From contig NZ_BOPF01000012.1 of the NCBI RefSeq assembly GCF_016863615.1, positions 1 to 64,000 on the forward strand: a stretch of 64,000 nt of DNA, given 5' to 3'. Both the position numbers and the translations under genes were made by a program. Shown in pieces: positions 35,208 through 41,163 of the stretch (positions within the stretch are counted from its first letter, which is position 1; each line of letters starts with the position of its first letter). Below the pieces are notes generated by a model, which made no database searches, was not told where the DNA came from, and worked only from the letters and a program-made list of their open reading frames with translations. This stretch comes from Virgisporangium aliadipatigenens. Its GTDB lineage: Bacteria; Actinomycetota; Actinomycetes; Mycobacteriales; Micromonosporaceae.

Positions 35208-35684
35208 TCACATCTGTGACAGGGCCACCGCGAACATCCCCACGGCACCGGCGATCAGCACGCTCAGGGACGTTCCCAGGAAAACCAACGAGGGGCCGGT
35301 CCGCAGCCGCAGGCGGACGAGGCGGTAGACGCCGACGGCGCCGACGAACGCCATCAACACCAGGTACGACGCGAACAGCGAGAAGGCGGTCACCAGGACG
35401 GTAAGGCCGACGGTGACCCACGGCCGCCACGCCGGCGACAGGTCACGGGCCAGGGCGAGGTACCCGACCGCGCCGACGAACACCGCCCCGGCCGCGGCGC
35501 TCGCGAAGACGCTGAGGTTCGCCAGGGCGACCATGAGGAAGAAGCTCGCCGCGACACCGACCGCGGCGACGGCGCCCTCCTGGAGCGCCCGCACCGTGCC
35601 GCGCTCGCGCAGCCTCACGATGGACACGACGGCTCCGGCGTAGCCGGCGGTGGCGCAGATCAGCAGCACGAGGAAGAAATCCAT
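35208..35684 (-). CDS. Multi-pass membrane protein, unknown function
   Basis: A 158-residue hydrophobic protein with about five membrane helices (MDFFLVLLICATAGYAGAVV, then AAVGVAASFFLMVALANL, then a pair around FVGAVGYLALA and VTVGLTVLVTAFSLF, and a last one near GTSLSVLIAGAVGMF). Short basic loops (RLRERG, RLVRLRLRTG) probably face the cytoplasm. No family is recognised. The ATG at 35684 is chosen because it opens directly into the first helix; a GTG 14 codons upstream adds a polar segment. Strong third-position G/C bias supports coding. Confidence 0.65.
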   Translation of the reverse strand: MDFFLVLLICATAGYAGAVVSIVRLRERGTVRALQEGAVAAVGVAASFFLMVALANLSVFASAAAGAVFVGAVGYLALARDLSPAWRPWVTVGLTVLVTAFSLFASYLVLMAFVGAVGVYRLVRLRLRTGPSLVFLGTSLSVLIAGAVGMFAVALSQM

Positions 35685-35780
35685 GGGTAAATAGGTATCA
35701 ATCTCACCCGGCCGGGTTATCCCCACTTTGTGCCGCGCCGATCTTCCGAAAACCGGACGCGGCGGCGCGTGGACGGCTGC

Positions 35781-35786
35781 TAGGGT
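35781..35786 (+). promoter_or_regulatory. Candidate -10 element for the methyltransferase leader
   Basis: TAGGGT would start transcription near 35793, leaving an about 135-nt leader that contains the predicted three-helix RNA. No convincing -35 is seen. Confidence 0.35.
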
Positions 35787-35809
35787 CCCGGCAAGTGTTT
35801 CAGCACGAT

Positions 35810-35916
35810 CTCCTGTGAGAAGGCGATGCCATGGTCACCGCCCGGGTAAACCGGGGCGGCTGACGTTCCAGACCGTCCTGGTAAACGGTCCTCTTTGGCA
35901 TGCGCTTTCTAAGGAG
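35810..35916 (+). ncRNA. Candidate structured 5' leader RNA (three-helix junction) of the methyltransferase gene
   Basis: Three perfect or near-perfect helices can be drawn. P1: ATGCCA (35826-35831) with TGGCAT (35896-35901), extended by GCG/CGC past one bulged G. P2: GTCACCGCCC (35834-35843) with GGGCGG and TGAC (35854-35864), 10 bp with one bulged C, loop containing GGTAAACC. P3: GACCGT (35871-35876) with ACGGTC (35885-35890), loop CCTGGTAA. The ribosome site AAGGAG (35911-35916) lies 5 nt after P1, and CTCCT at 35810-35814 could pair with it. I do not recognise a known riboswitch class. The helices are seen; the regulatory role is inference. Confidence 0.4.
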
Positions 35917-35927
35917 CACCCACTCCG

Positions 35928-36644
35928 ATGGGTAACTGGTACACCGATTTCTTCACCGAGCTTCCCAACGCGTTCTGGCGGGCGGCGGTTCCGCCGGAGC
36001 ACACCACCGCCGAGGTCGACTTCCTGACCCGCTTCGTGCCCGCGGGCGCGCACGTGCTGGACGTTCCCTGCGGCAGCGGCCGCCACACGCTCGCGCTGGC
36101 CGGTCGCGGCTATCGCGTCACCGGTCTGGACGTGTCGGCCGAGGCGATCGCGCACGCGAAGCGGCAGGCGCCGCAGCTCGACCTGCGCGTGGTCGACATG
36201 GCGGAACTCCCGTCCGACCTGCGCGCCGACGCGGCGATCTGCATGGGCAACTCGTTCGGCTACCTGCCGCACGAGGGGACCGAACGCTTCCTCGCCACCC
36301 TGGCGGGCATCGCCGGCACGCTGGTGCTCGACACCGGGTTCGTCGCCGAGTCGCTCCTGCACAACCTCCAGGTGGAGGAGGAGCCGATGACCCTCGGCGG
36401 CATCGAGGCGACCTCGGTCAACTCCTACGACGTCGCGGACAGCGCCTGGATCACCGAGTTCACGTTCCGGCGGGGCGACGAGGTGCACCGGGGAACGTCC
36501 GTGCAGCACGTCTACACGTCGGCGGAGATCGCCCGGCTGGTGCGCCGGGCCGGCTACGCCGACGTGCGGATGTTCGGCGACGTCGACGGCGGCCCGTACC
36601 GGCTGGGCAGCCCGCGCCTGCTGCTGGTGGCGCGGCAGCGTTGA
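35928..36644 (+). CDS. Class I SAM-dependent methyltransferase
   Basis: A 238-residue methyltransferase. Motif I is VLDVPCGSGRHTLALA, motif II VTGLDVSAEAI, and the motif IV-like strand AAICMGNSFGYLP. The N-terminus MGNWYTDFFTELPNAFWRAA is conserved in this actinobacterial group. The methyl acceptor is unknown; a small molecule is more likely than RNA given the size. ATG 35928 has AAGGAG 11 nt upstream, inside the tail of a possible structured leader. It is followed by an ArsR unit with its own operator. Confidence 0.88.
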   Translation: MGNWYTDFFTELPNAFWRAAVPPEHTTAEVDFLTRFVPAGAHVLDVPCGSGRHTLALAGRGYRVTGLDVSAEAIAHAKRQAPQLDLRVVDMAELPSDLRADAAICMGNSFGYLPHEGTERFLATLAGIAGTLVLDTGFVAESLLHNLQVEEEPMTLGGIEATSVNSYDVADSAWITEFTFRRGDEVHRGTSVQHVYTSAEIARLVRRAGYADVRMFGDVDGGPYRLGSPRLLLVARQR

Positions 36645-36661
36645 CGCCGAGGATTACCAGA

Positions 36662-36675
36662 TGGTTATATAACCA
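36662..36675. promoter_or_regulatory. ArsR operator: perfect 14-bp palindrome
   Basis: TGGTTATATAACCA is fully symmetrical and ends one base before the ArsR start codon. It is AT-rich against a GC-rich background and covers the position expected for the -10 element, so the repressor would block its own leaderless transcript. Confidence 0.75.
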
Positions 36676-36676
36676 C

Positions 36677-37000
36677 ATGGCGACGGAACTGCTCGACGCG
36701 ACGTTCGCGGCGCTCGCCGACCCGACCCGACGGGCGATCCTGGCCCGGCTCAGGGAAGGGGAGGCGACCGTGACGGAGCTGGCGGCGCCGTTCGCGATGA
36801 GCCAGCCCGCGATCTCCAAACACCTCAAGGTGCTGGAGAAGGCGGGACTGATCTCGCGCGGACGCGACGCCCAGCGCCGCCCCTGCCGGTTGGAGGCCCA
36901 GCGGCTCAAGGACGCCACCGACTGGCTGGCCGACTACCGGCGACACTGGGAGCGGAGCTACCGCCGCCTCGACGCACTGTTGGAAGACCTCCAATCGTGA
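36677..37000 (+). CDS. ArsR family winged-helix regulator
   Basis: A 107-residue repressor of the SdpR-like, metal-independent ArsR group. LDATFAALADPTRRAILARL begins the fold, VTELAAPFAMSQPAISKHLKVLEKAGLI is the helix-turn-helix, and the wing follows (RGRDAQRRPCRLE). No paired Cys metal site is seen. The ATG at 36677 lies directly behind a 14-bp palindrome. It overlaps the next gene (GTGA), forming an operon with an SRPBCC protein and a VOC protein, a frequent ArsR-AHSA1 arrangement. Confidence 0.92.
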   Translation: MATELLDATFAALADPTRRAILARLREGEATVTELAAPFAMSQPAISKHLKVLEKAGLISRGRDAQRRPCRLEAQRLKDATDWLADYRRHWERSYRRLDALLEDLQS

Positions 37001-37470
37001 CCGTGGAGTTGGAGACCCGCGGCGACCGGGAGATCGTGCTCCGGCGCGACTTCCGGGCGCCGCGGCACCTCGTCTACGCCGCCTGGACCGTCCCCGACCT
37101 GCTGAAACGCTGGTACGGGGCGGACGGCTGGCAGCTCGTCGAGTGCGCCGTCGACCTGCGTGTCGGGGGCGCGTGGCGGTTCGTCTCCGTGGGGCCGGGC
37201 GGCGCGCGGATGGTGCAGAGCGGGGTCTACACGCACCTCGCACCGCCGTCGCGGCTCGAGTGCACCGAGATCTTCGACGAGCAGTCCTATCCCGGGGAGA
37301 CACTGGTGGCGCACCACTTCACCGAGGCGGCCGGCGTCACGACCGCCACCACGACCCTGCGGTTCGCCACCCCGTTCGGGCGCGACACCGTGCTCGGCTA
37401 TCCCATGCGGCGCGGCCTCGGCGAGGGGTACCGCCGCCTCGACGCACTTCTCCTGGAGAGAACACCGTGA
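36997..37470 (+). CDS. SRPBCC (AHSA1-like) domain protein
   Basis: A 157-residue START-like fold protein. Family markers: REIVLRRDFRAPRHLVYAAWT at the N-terminus, LLKRWYGADGW, GGAWRFVSVGPGG and the C-terminal helix GLGEGYRRLDALL. These proteins bind hydrophobic ligands; the ligand here is unknown. Start GTG overlaps the ArsR stop by 4 bp and its stop overlaps the VOC start by 4 bp, so the three proteins are made together under ArsR control. Confidence 0.9.
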   Translation: MTVELETRGDREIVLRRDFRAPRHLVYAAWTVPDLLKRWYGADGWQLVECAVDLRVGGAWRFVSVGPGGARMVQSGVYTHLAPPSRLECTEIFDEQSYPGETLVAHHFTEAAGVTTATTTLRFATPFGRDTVLGYPMRRGLGEGYRRLDALLLERTP

Positions 37471-37877
37471 ACTGGACCCTTGAAGTCGTCATCGTTCCCG
37501 TCTCCGACATCGACCGCGCCAAGGCGTTCTACTCCGAGCGGCTGGGCTTCCACGTCGACCACGACACCGCACCCAGCGACGACGTGCGCATCGTGCAGCT
37601 GACGCCGCCGGGCTCCGGATGTTCCGTCGTCATCGGCAAGGGCGCGGTGCCGCACATGGAACCCGGTTCCCTCAAAGGGCTCCAGCTCGTGGTGGCCGAC
37701 ATCCACAAGGCCCGGGCGGAGCTGGTCGCCCGCGGCGCCGAGGTGGGGGAGATCGAGGTATTCGGGGGCGGAGATCCTTCGGTCAGTGGCCCGGCCCTGG
37801 ACAACGTCGGCTTCTTCTTCTTCGAGGACCCGGACGGAAATTCGTGGGGGGTGCAGCAGATCAGTTCACGAGCATGA
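37467..37877 (+). CDS. VOC family protein (glyoxalase/bleomycin-resistance fold)
   Basis: A 136-residue vicinal-oxygen-chelate protein with two beta-alpha-beta-beta-beta units. VIVPVSDIDRAKAFYSERLGF starts the first module, a GLQLVVADIHKARAEL segment the second, and FFFFEDPDGNSWGVQQI ends it with the conserved Glu/Asp. Such proteins act as lyases, dioxygenases or drug-binding proteins; which applies is not clear. It is the last gene of the ArsR-SRPBCC-VOC operon. Confidence 0.9.
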   Translation: MNWTLEVVIVPVSDIDRAKAFYSERLGFHVDHDTAPSDDVRIVQLTPPGSGCSVVIGKGAVPHMEPGSLKGLQLVVADIHKARAELVARGAEVGEIEVFGGGDPSVSGPALDNVGFFFFEDPDGNSWGVQQISSRA

Positions 37878-37994
37878 TTCATTGCGCGCGTCCGTCGGGG
37901 GCGCGACCGTCGCTCAAGAGGGGGCGACCGCTCCGGGCCGATCCCGCTTCGCTTCGATCGACCACTCCGCTGCCACGCCCGCGTGCAGCAGTGG

Positions 37995-38636
37995 TCACTG
38001 TCGTGCCAGGGCGTCCAGCTTGGTGGCCAGTTCCTTGGGTCTTGAAATGTTGACGCAGTGGCCGCCTCGGATCTCGTCGGGCGTGATGCCGAGGCGGTCG
38101 CGGACCATCGGGCGGACGAAGTCCGGGGTGTGGAACCGGTCGTCCAGGCAGAGCAGGTAGCGGGTGGGCGTGTCGGGGTGCATCGGCAGCGGCCACGGGT
38201 CGCGCAGCGGGCCGCCGGACTGGTCCCGGCTGTGCGCCTTGGCGAACGCGATCTGCTCCGGCGTCAGGTCGTTGTAGAAGAGTTCGTCCTCGGTGCCCTC
38301 GCCGCCGACGTAGCCGGCGTTCTTCCAGAAGTCGCCGCCCTTCTCGCCCGGGCGGGGAACCATGCCGGTCAGGTAGACCAGCAGCCGGGTGCGGACCCGT
38401 GCGCACACGAGCGGGGCGGTGAGGCCGCCGAGGGAGTGCCCGACCAGCACCACGTCGCGCCGCTCGCCGATCGCCTCGACCATCACGTCGGTGTACTCGG
38501 CGAGGCCGGCGTCGGGATCCTCGGCCGGCAGGTCGGGCGCCACGACCTCGTGGCCCAGCAGGTGCAGGTGCTGCGCCACGCGTTCCCAGGAGCCGCCGGT
38601 GTCGCCGGCTGCGTGCACGATCGCGAAGGTTGTCAC
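37995..38636 (-). CDS. Alpha/beta hydrolase
   Basis: A 213-residue serine hydrolase. VGHSLGGLTAPLV holds the nucleophile Ser in GHSLGG, FAIVHAAGDTGGSWE forms the oxyanion region and the catalytic His is probably in RGGHCVNISRP. It resembles the EstC/hydroxynitrile-lyase-like small esterases of actinomycetes. The GTG start has TAGGCT 6 nt upstream. It is divergent from a helix-turn-helix regulator, 34 bp away. Confidence 0.87.
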   Translation of the reverse strand: MTTFAIVHAAGDTGGSWERVAQHLHLLGHEVVAPDLPAEDPDAGLAEYTDVMVEAIGERRDVVLVGHSLGGLTAPLVCARVRTRLLVYLTGMVPRPGEKGGDFWKNAGYVGGEGTEDELFYNDLTPEQIAFAKAHSRDQSGGPLRDPWPLPMHPDTPTRYLLCLDDRFHTPDFVRPMVRDRLGITPDEIRGGHCVNISRPKELATKLDALARQ

Positions 38637-38642
38637 CGACCG

Positions 38643-38648
38643 AGCCTA
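38643..38648 (-). promoter_or_regulatory. -10 element, leaderless promoter of the alpha/beta hydrolase
   Basis: On the minus strand TAGGCT is followed by 6 nt and the GTG at 38636. The divergent promoter of the HTH gene begins 10 bp away. Confidence 0.45.
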
Positions 38649-38658
38649 TCGTCGGACT

Positions 38659-38664
38659 TATAGT
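38659..38664 (+). promoter_or_regulatory. -10 element, leaderless promoter of the HTH-DUF5753 gene
   Basis: TATAGT is followed by 6 nt and the ATG at 38671. It is the best match to the consensus TANNNT in the window. Confidence 0.55.
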
Positions 38665-38670
38665 GCGAAT

Positions 38671-39651
38671 ATGCTCAAATCCTCGCGGCGGCGCGGGCCG
38701 GCCGTGGCCAAGCGCCAGCTCCGCCTCGCGTTACGCCGCGCCCGGTACGCGGCCGAGATGACGCAGAACGAGGTGGCCGACGCCCTCGACTGGCACACCT
38801 CCAAGATCCTGCGCATCGAGAACGGCCAGGTCTCCGTGGCGACCTCCGACCTCATGGCGCTCGTCGCGCTGTACCCCGACCTCGGCCCCGAACGGCTGCC
38901 CGAGCTCGTGGACCTCGCCCGGGAGGGCCGGCGGCCGTCGTTCGTCAGCCGCTACCGCGAAGTGCTCACGCCGCAGTTCGCCGAGTGGCTGGAGTACGAG
39001 GCCTACGCGATGTCGATCCGGCTGTTCGAGAGCCAGTTCGTGCCGGGTGTGCTGCAGACCGACGAGTACGCGGCGGCCACCGTTCGCGGGCTGCTGGGCA
39101 ACGAGGCCGACGACGGGCGGGTCGAGCAGATCGTCGCCGCCCGCATCGAACGCGCCGAGCCGCTCACCGGGCCGGACGGGCCGCGCATGGAGTTCATCGT
39201 GGACGAGGCGGTGCTGTGGCGCGGCGTCGGCGGCGAGGCGGGGGCGGGTGGCCGTTCGGTGATGCTCGCGCAGCTGCGTCACCTGCAGCGGATGAACACC
39301 GTGGGCCGCACCGTCGCCGGCGATCCGGTCGAGCCCGGGCTCAATCCGGGGATATCGGTGCAGGTCGTGCCGTTCGACCTGGGCGCCTACGCGGCCATGC
39401 GCAGGCCGTTCGAACTGGTGAAGTTCGACGAGTCCGAGGACGACGCGATGCTCTACTTCGAGAGCCCCGGGGGTGACGAGGTGATCCGGGACAGCGTCGA
39501 CGAGACGGCGCGGCACCACGACCTGTTCGTCGAGCTCAAGAAGGCGCTGCCCGGCCCCGAGCGCACGAACGCCTTCATCGACACCGTGCTGGCCGCGATG
39601 CGCGAGGGTGCCGCAGCGTCGTGCCGTTTCGGGTCGTGCCGGCTTCTCTGA
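38671..39651 (+). CDS. Helix-turn-helix regulator with DUF5753 domain
   Basis: A 326-residue actinobacterial regulator. Residues about 15-75 are an XRE-type helix-turn-helix (LRRARYAAEMTQNEVADALDWHTSKILRIENG); residues about 105-310 are DUF5753 (the FVPGVLQTDEYAAA segment is its hallmark). Members (WhiJ-like) typically pair with a DUF397 protein that antagonises them and influence development or antibiotic production. The DUF397 gene follows at 52 bp. The ATG is placed by the leaderless promoter. The C-terminal residues (CRFGSCRLL) are unusual and cysteine-containing. Confidence 0.92.
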   Translation: MLKSSRRRGPAVAKRQLRLALRRARYAAEMTQNEVADALDWHTSKILRIENGQVSVATSDLMALVALYPDLGPERLPELVDLAREGRRPSFVSRYREVLTPQFAEWLEYEAYAMSIRLFESQFVPGVLQTDEYAAATVRGLLGNEADDGRVEQIVAARIERAEPLTGPDGPRMEFIVDEAVLWRGVGGEAGAGGRSVMLAQLRHLQRMNTVGRTVAGDPVEPGLNPGISVQVVPFDLGAYAAMRRPFELVKFDESEDDAMLYFESPGGDEVIRDSVDETARHHDLFVELKKALPGPERTNAFIDTVLAAMREGAAASCRFGSCRLL

Positions 39652-39703
39652 TCACTTTGAGTTATATAGACTTCACGTTGCGTCTCTGTTCGGTGGAGGA
39701 ACG

Positions 39704-39952
39704 GTGCACGACAACGGGGAACCTGGCTGGCACACGAGCACGTTCAGCGGCACCAGTGGATGTGTCGAGGTCGGCCGGATCGGCGCGGAGATCCTCGTCC
39801 GCGACTCGAAGAACCCGGATGACGGCCAGCTGCGAATCGGCCTGTCCGCATGGCGAACATTCATCGGAGCCATCCGTAGCGGCGAATTCGATCAGCGGGA
39901 CGGCGCCTCGTCGACCGGCCGCGCTTCCCCGTGTGCGACGCTCCACGGGTGA
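39704..39952 (+). CDS. DUF397 domain protein
   Basis: An 82-residue protein with one DUF397 domain: GWHTSTFSGTSGCVEVGRI, then ILVRDSKNPDDGQLRI, then WRTFIGAIRSGEFD. DUF397 proteins are small partners of DUF5753 regulators such as the one upstream. The GTG start has GGAGGA just upstream. The C-terminal tail (DGASSTGRASPC) is longer than usual. It overlaps the zinc-ribbon gene by 4 bp (GTGA), so the three genes form a regulatory unit. Confidence 0.9.
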   Translation: MHDNGEPGWHTSTFSGTSGCVEVGRIGAEILVRDSKNPDDGQLRIGLSAWRTFIGAIRSGEFDQRDGASSTGRASPCATLHG

Positions 39953-40362
39953 ACAAGGACGTGCACGGGGCGCTCATGGCGTTCTCCCGGAAGATCGGGA
40001 TCTACGAGCCGCAGGCGGAGACGGCGGTGCGGATCGCGGTCGACGGTGAGTCGGAGCCGGTCCCGCTCTCGGCGGACGTGGCACGGGCGCTGATCAAGGC
40101 CCTGGACGGGTACCAAGACGACCGCGACCGCGGGGACTGCGAACACTGCGGCGGCGGCCGCGTCGACGAGAACTTCCTGTGCCGTGACTGCGGCCGCCCC
40201 AACGGCGTCTTCGGCGCGATGCTGGCCGAACGCGCGTCGCGTTACGAGGGCGACCCGGCGGCGCTGGCGGAGTTCACCTGGGGAGATCCCAAGCCGGCGA
40301 CCGGCCCCGCGCCGGTGAGCTTGCCCACCTTGCCGCCGCCTCCGAAGTTCGACGACGACTAG
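39949..40362 (+). CDS. Zinc-ribbon hypothetical protein coupled to DUF397
   Basis: A 137-residue protein of unknown function. The N-terminal half is mixed alpha/beta (IYEPQAETAVRIAVDGE); a zinc ribbon follows with CEHCGGGR and CRDCGRPNG; the C-terminus is proline-rich (PVSLPTLPPPPKFDDD). The GTG at 39949 overlaps the DUF397 stop by 4 bp; an in-frame GTG six codons upstream is possible. The coupling suggests a role with the HTH/DUF397 pair. Confidence 0.72.
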   Translation: MNKDVHGALMAFSRKIGIYEPQAETAVRIAVDGESEPVPLSADVARALIKALDGYQDDRDRGDCEHCGGGRVDENFLCRDCGRPNGVFGAMLAERASRYEGDPAALAEFTWGDPKPATGPAPVSLPTLPPPPKFDDD

Positions 40363-40381
40363 ACCGGGCACGATCGGGGGC

Positions 40382-41032
40382 ATGACCCAGCTTGCCGGCG
40401 TGCTCTTCGACATGGACGGGACCCTGGTCGACAGCGAGAAGGTCTGGTCGGTCGGCCTGGCCGAACTGGCCGTGCACCACGGCGGCACGCTGTCCGACGC
40501 GGCGCGGCACGCGATGGTCGGCACCAACATGGCCGAGTCGATGCGCATCCTGCACGAGGACCTCGGCCGCCCCGACCTCGACGACGCCTACAGCGTCGAG
40601 TGGCTCGAACGCCGCGTCGCCGAACTCTTCGCCGCGGGCCTGCTGTGGCGCCCCGGCGCGGCGGACCTGCTCACGGCGGTGCGGGCGGCCGGCATCCCGG
40701 CGGCGCTGGTGACGGCGACCAGCCGGCACCTGGTGGAGGTGGCGCTGGAGACGATCGGGGCGCACTTCTTCGCGGCGGTGGTCTGCGGGGACGACCTGCC
40801 GGAGACCAAGCCGCACCCGGCGCCGTACCTGCGGGCGGCGGAGCTGATCGGCGCGCGGCCCGCGGCGTGCGTGGCGATCGAGGACTCCCCGAACGGCATC
40901 CGCAGCGCCCTCGCGGCCGGCTGCACGGTGCTCGGCGTTCCCTGCGAGGTCGACCTGGGCCACCTGGCGGACGTGACGCTGGTCGACTCCCTGGAGAAGG
41001 TCGACGTCGCGTACCTGCGCGGACTGCTCTAG
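40382..41032 (+). CDS. HAD family hydrolase (beta-phosphoglucomutase-like)
   Basis: A 216-residue phosphatase of subfamily IA. Motif I FDMDGTLVDS carries the nucleophile and acid/base aspartates, motif II is VTATS, motif III Lys is in ETKPHPAPY, and motif IV is IEDSPNGIRSA. A helical cap lies between motifs I and II. It would remove phosphate from a small sugar phosphate or similar; the precise substrate is unknown. It starts 20 bp after the zinc-ribbon gene and may be part of that transcript. Confidence 0.9.
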   Translation: MTQLAGVLFDMDGTLVDSEKVWSVGLAELAVHHGGTLSDAARHAMVGTNMAESMRILHEDLGRPDLDDAYSVEWLERRVAELFAAGLLWRPGAADLLTAVRAAGIPAALVTATSRHLVEVALETIGAHFFAAVVCGDDLPETKPHPAPYLRAAELIGARPAACVAIEDSPNGIRSALAAGCTVLGVPCEVDLGHLADVTLVDSLEKVDVAYLRGLL

Positions 41033-41038
41033 CGCCGC

Positions 41039-41108
41039 CGATCTTGCGTCGTGGCGCCCGGCGTGCCCGGGTTCGACCCGCTGTGTCGGCACCACAACTG
41101 CAAGATCG
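41039..41108. repeat. 70-bp imperfect palindrome with CGATCTTGC / GCAAGATCG ends
   Basis: CGATCTTGC (41039-41047) is mirrored by GCAAGATCG (41100-41108); the arms continue imperfectly as GTCGTGG against ACCACAACT. The centre holds GGGTTCGACCC. It sits between the HAD stop and the next terminator. The same 9-base end occurs at 26991-26999. From memory, CGATCTTGC-containing intergenic palindromes are frequent in Micromonosporaceae genomes, so this may be a REP-like element. Confidence 0.6.
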
Positions 41109-41120
41109 CGCGAGCAACGA

Positions 41121-41154
41121 GGCGCCGCGGACCCCGTGAAAGGTCCGCGGCGCC
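41121..41154. terminator. Strong 13-bp hairpin terminator
   Basis: GGCGCCGCGGACC (41121-41133) pairs perfectly with GGTCCGCGGCGCC (41142-41154) around an 8-nt loop, 10 bp beyond the stop of the minus-strand ABC permease. It can also stop transcription from the HAD side. Confidence 0.78.
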
Positions 41155-41163
41155 AGGAGCGGC

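Noticed and set aside
41070-41080. A T-arm-like GGGTTCGACCC suggesting a tRNA
   Set aside because: No acceptor stem, anticodon arm or D-arm can be drawn around it; it lies in the centre of a palindrome.
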